Assembly: GCA_905234235.1 (NCBI GenBank)
Contig: CAJOHN010000001.1
Span: forward strand, 1-64,000
DNA from: an uncultured Selenomonadaceae bacterium
Lineage (GTDB): Bacteria > Bacillota > Negativicutes > Selenomonadales > Selenomonadaceae
Reading direction: 5' to 3'
DNA: 64,000 bases
Both the position numbers and the translations under genes were made by a program. The notes beneath the pieces were generated by a model. That model was not told the origin of the DNA, made no database searches, and saw only the letters and a list, made by a program, of their open reading frames with translations. Positions within the stretch are counted from its first letter, which is position 1. Each line of letters begins with the position of its first letter. This document shows positions 61,489 to 64,000 of this stretch, one piece after another.

Positions 61489-63546
61489 TTGAAACTTTAC
61501 ATAGCAGAAAAACCGTCGATGGCGCGGGAACTCGCCGCTTGCTTAAAAAATCCGCAGAGAGGCAACGGCTTCATAAAAACTTCGGGCGGCGTGGTGACGT
61601 GGTTATTCGGACACGTCTTACAGCAGGCGGAGCCCGACGCTTACGACCCGAAATATAAATTTTGGCGTGCGGAGGATTTACCGATAGTCCCGAAAGTTTG
61701 GAAGTTGGAAGTCAATCCGGCGGCGGCTCAACAATTTCAAATCGTCAAAACTTTGATAGAAGAGGCGGACGAAATAATTCATGCCGGCGACCCCGACCGC
61801 GAAGGGCAGTTGCTTGTCGATGAGGTTTTGGATTTCGTCGGCAATAAAAAGCCAGTCAAAAGAATTTTGCTCAACGCGCTCGACGAAACGAGTATCCGCC
61901 GCGCCAACGCTGATTTACATGACAACGCCGAATTTTTTAATCTGAAACAATCGGCATTAGCTCGGAGCCGCGCAGATTGGCTGATTGGTATGAATTTATC
62001 GCGGGCGTACACGTTGGCGGCGAGGCGGCGCGGTTATGACGGTTTAGTTTTGCCGATTGGCAGAGTGAAGACGCCGACGTTGGCTTTAGTCGTTCGCCGC
62101 GAGCGCGAGATTAAAAATTTCAAGCCCGTTGATTACTTCAACATTCTGGTGACGTTCGCGCACGTCAACGGAAATTTTATTGCGAAGTTCAAGCCGTCAA
62201 AAAAAATGTTGGAGTTGAAAGCATTCGACGTTGAGGGACGTTTGATTGATAAAAAGTTCGCCGAGTCGCTTGTCGAAAAATTTTCAGCCGCGCCGTTTGA
62301 CGGGAAAATTTCTTCCTACAAGACGACGGAGAAAAAAGAAGCCGCGCCGTTGCCGTTTTCGTTGTCGAGTTTGCAAGTGGCGGCGGGCAAAGCATTCGGT
62401 TACACACCTCAACAAGTCCTCGACGCCGCGCAGAGTCTCTACGAAAAAAAATTGACAACTTATCCGCGTTCCGATTGCGAATTTTTGCCGACAGTTCAAC
62501 TTAAAGACGCGCAGAGGATTTTAAAAAATCTTACGGGAACGCGCAACGAGAGTTTGAAAAATTTATCCGTGCACGCCGACGCTACGATTAAAAGCCGCGC
62601 TTGGAATGACTCAAAAATTTCCGCGCACCACGCGATTATCCCGACGCAAAAAATTTTGGCAACGGATTTGTCCGAAGTCGAGCTTAACGTTTACAATCTT
62701 ATCGCGAAAAATTACGCCGTGCAATTTTATCCGCTCCATGTTTACGACGAAACAACTGTCGGCGTCAAGTACAAGGGCGAAAATTTTTCTGCGCGGGGCA
62801 AAGTCGTTAAGCAAATTGGCTGGCGAGAATTTTATATCGCGCCCAAAGTCAAAGCCGATGATGAAAGCGATACCATTTTGCCGATTATGCAGACGGGCGA
62901 CGACGTTACACAAAAAAAATCTGAGCTTAAGCAGAGCGTGACTAAGCCGCCGCAAAGATTTACTTCGTCGAGTTTGGTGCAGGGCATGAAGGACATTCAC
63001 AAGTACGTTAAAAATCCCGAATCGAAGAAGCAACTCAAGGACGTTTACGGGATTGGGACGGAGGCGACGCGTGCGGCGATTATCGATGATTTGATTCAGC
63101 GCGGTTTTCTGAAGGTCGCGAAAAAAATTTTACAGCCGACAGATAAAGCTTACCTTTTGATAGACGCGTTACCCGATGAAATGACGTATCCCGATGCGAC
63201 GGCGATTTGGGAGGATAAACTTCATTCGATGAGCGCGGGCGACGGCACGTTAGAAGATTTTTTATTGGGGCAAGTTAAATTTACAAGCGAACTCTGCGCG
63301 GCGGCGACGACTGCCAAATTTAGCGACGCAGAAAATATTTTTAAGTGCCCGCGTTGTGGAAGTGCTCTCATCAAGCGCAAAGGTAAGAACGGAGATTTTT
63401 GGGGTTGCAGTGCTTATCCGAAGTGTCGCACGACTTTTGACGATAAAAACGGCAAGCCTGACTTCGACGGTAAAAAATTTCTCCCACCAAAAACTTTTGT
63501 ACCAATGTCTTCGGAAGAATTTGTCGTAATGAGTTCGATTGAATAA
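61489..63546 (+). CDS. topB: DNA topoisomerase III (type IA)
   Basis: This 685-residue enzyme relaxes and decatenates DNA by single-strand passage. The TOPRIM domain opens with KLYIAEKPSMARELA and has HAGDPDREGQLLVDEV. The active-site Tyr is near residue 325 in KLTTYPRSDCEFLP, and VYGIGTEATRAAIID and HAIIPTQ are present. A C-terminal zinc ribbon has CPRCGSALIKR and CSAYPKCRTTF, the usual pattern for TopB of Firmicutes. The start is TTG 61489, with GAGGTG 9 bases upstream. It reads away from ftsZ and has its own promoter and terminator. Confidence 0.95.
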   Translation: MKLYIAEKPSMARELAACLKNPQRGNGFIKTSGGVVTWLFGHVLQQAEPDAYDPKYKFWRAEDLPIVPKVWKLEVNPAAAQQFQIVKTLIEEADEIIHAGDPDREGQLLVDEVLDFVGNKKPVKRILLNALDETSIRRANADLHDNAEFFNLKQSALARSRADWLIGMNLSRAYTLAARRRGYDGLVLPIGRVKTPTLALVVRREREIKNFKPVDYFNILVTFAHVNGNFIAKFKPSKKMLELKAFDVEGRLIDKKFAESLVEKFSAAPFDGKISSYKTTEKKEAAPLPFSLSSLQVAAGKAFGYTPQQVLDAAQSLYEKKLTTYPRSDCEFLPTVQLKDAQRILKNLTGTRNESLKNLSVHADATIKSRAWNDSKISAHHAIIPTQKILATDLSEVELNVYNLIAKNYAVQFYPLHVYDETTVGVKYKGENFSARGKVVKQIGWREFYIAPKVKADDESDTILPIMQTGDDVTQKKSELKQSVTKPPQRFTSSSLVQGMKDIHKYVKNPESKKQLKDVYGIGTEATRAAIIDDLIQRGFLKVAKKILQPTDKAYLLIDALPDEMTYPDATAIWEDKLHSMSAGDGTLEDFLLGQVKFTSELCAAATTAKFSDAENIFKCPRCGSALIKRKGKNGDFWGCSAYPKCRTTFDDKNGKPDFDGKKFLPPKTFVPMSSEEFVVMSSIE

Positions 63547-63554
63547 AAAAAAAT

Positions 63555-63580
63555 CCCCTGCAAACTCGCAAGGGGTTTTT
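63555..63580. terminator. Bidirectional terminator behind topB
   Basis: CCCCTGC pairs with GCAAGGGG with one bulge; A-run before and T-run after, between convergent genes. Confidence 0.75.
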
Positions 63581-63597
63581 CGTTTAGGAAAAATTTT

Positions 63598-63852
63598 TTA
63601 CTTCATGAGGACGGCAACGACCATTGCGCCGACACCGATTATCACGGTAATAAACATGTTGCGAACGTTGCTGTTGAGACTTTGACGAATTTCCCGCATG
63701 TCTTCATCTTGTCGAGCGCGATCTGCCCGCATTTCGTTTTTGAAATCTTGCAATTCGCTAATGACAGCGTCAACCTTCGTAGCAACGACAGCCACTTGTT
63801 TTTCTAAGCTGGTAACTCTCGCGTCAAGATTGTTATCGTTATTATCCGCCAT
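63598..63852 (-). CDS. Small coiled-coil membrane protein
   Basis: This 84-residue protein has a helical, heptad-like region at about 10-60 (LEKQVAVVATKVDAVISELQDFKNEM) and one C-terminal membrane segment (MFITVIIGVGAMVVAVL), ending at Lys. The layout is like XhlA-type holin-associated proteins of phage-derived lysis cassettes, but no holin, endolysin or phage gene is beside it, so it is more likely a cellular protein of unknown role. The ATG at 63852 is 15 bases from the stop of the gene to its right, so they may share a transcript. Confidence 0.65.
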   Translation of the reverse strand: MADNNDNNLDARVTSLEKQVAVVATKVDAVISELQDFKNEMRADRARQDEDMREIRQSLNSNVRNMFITVIIGVGAMVVAVLMK

Positions 63853-63867
63853 GATAATCGCCCCCGA

Positions 63868-64000
63868 TTAAGCGATGTCAGCCTTCCACAAACCGTGAAG
63901 ATTGCAATACTCGTAAGCGGCAATGGGTTCGTCGTCGTCAGCGATGATGAATTCAGCTTCGGGCTTATCGGCGGCGGTTAAGTGGACGTACTGCCCGCCC
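63868..64000 (-). CDS. C-terminal part of superoxide reductase (desulfoferrodoxin)
   Basis: The gene enters from the right edge; 43 codons are visible. They end AYEYCNLHGLWKADIA, which holds the Cys and His ligands of the catalytic iron in superoxide reductase (CNxHGLW). The enzyme reduces superoxide to peroxide without making oxygen and is typical of anaerobes. Whether an N-terminal desulforedoxin domain is present cannot be seen. It is followed by the small coiled-coil membrane protein gene on the same strand. Confidence 0.85.
   Translation of the reverse strand, partial: GGQYVHLTAADKPEAEFIIADDDEPIAAYEYCNLHGLWKADIA

Noticed and set aside
63598..63852. Prophage remnant, from an XhlA-like small protein
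   Set aside because: No holin, endolysin, capsid or integrase gene is in the window and the neighbours are cellular genes.

Overview
The window looks like chromosome of an anaerobic, motile Firmicute, most likely Negativicutes (Selenomonas-like). That assignment is an inference. It rests on an oxygen-sensitive redox set (HemZ, a superoxide reductase C-terminus, flavodoxin, a C_GCAxxG_C_C protein), dTDP-rhamnose genes, flagellin, separate ispH and S1 genes that overlap, sigma-A type promoters, strong Shine-Dalgarno sites and frequent TTG starts (hisS, hemZ, guaB, comM, gyrB, topB, hisG). Coding density is very high. No intergenic gap exceeds 300 bases, and there is no prophage, insertion sequence or CRISPR array.

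Layout. 1-7.9 kb: tail of a secreted-type protein, an MFS permease, an unknown protein, then a leftward block of envelope genes (D,D-carboxypeptidase, DUF4337, a clostripain-family lipoprotein, two paralogous DUF5105 lipoproteins). 8-14.4 kb rightward: dnaE, a second D,D-carboxypeptidase, a C_GCAxxG_C_C protein and a class 3 lipase. 14.4-19.4 kb leftward operon: fur, hemZ, a PARG-like macrodomain protein, a PhzF-family protein, hisS. 19.5-25.3 kb rightward: an RTX-repeat protein, miaB, ispH, an S1 protein and a decayed SH3/M14-carboxypeptidase gene. 25.4-37.4 kb: a long leftward run with rfbA, rfbC, addA, dapB, flavodoxin, DUF4405, a NeuD-like acyltransferase, ACP, SDR, aroC, aroK, aroB and an 8-oxoguanine glycosylase. 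37.4-40.5 kb: an unknown gene, an acyltransferase with a G9 tract, and DUF362. 40.5-45.3 kb: a GIY-YIG nuclease carrying five HTH repeats, then a phosphorelay (Hpt plus hybrid kinase). 45.4-51.2 kb: a lone PTS GutA-like IIA, hisG, rpmB, comM, cca, guaB. 51.3-56.7 kb: a 1005-residue flagellin with an embedded metallopeptidase (flagellinolysin type), htpX, an aminotransferase, tRNA-Ala. 56.9-64 kb: gyrB with an acidic N-terminal extension, ftsZ followed by a degenerate FtsZ-like gene, topB, a small membrane protein and a partial superoxide reductase.

Most notable: (1) the octamer CTGCGCGG is scattered about 60 times through the window on both strands, in genes, promoters and terminators, where about 2 would be expected by chance; it may be a DNA-uptake, Chi-like or other genome-wide signal. 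(2) A shortened FtsZ paralogue has lost the GTP-binding signature loop and the second T7-loop Asp and lies 6 bases downstream of ftsZ. (3) A GIY-YIG nuclease domain is fused to five tandem HTH-like modules. (4) The flagellin carries an HExxH peptidase. (5) A G9 homopolymer in a surface-type acyltransferase and A11 tracts in two promoters look like slippage switches. (6) Two divergent promoters share one self-complementary -35 hexamer.
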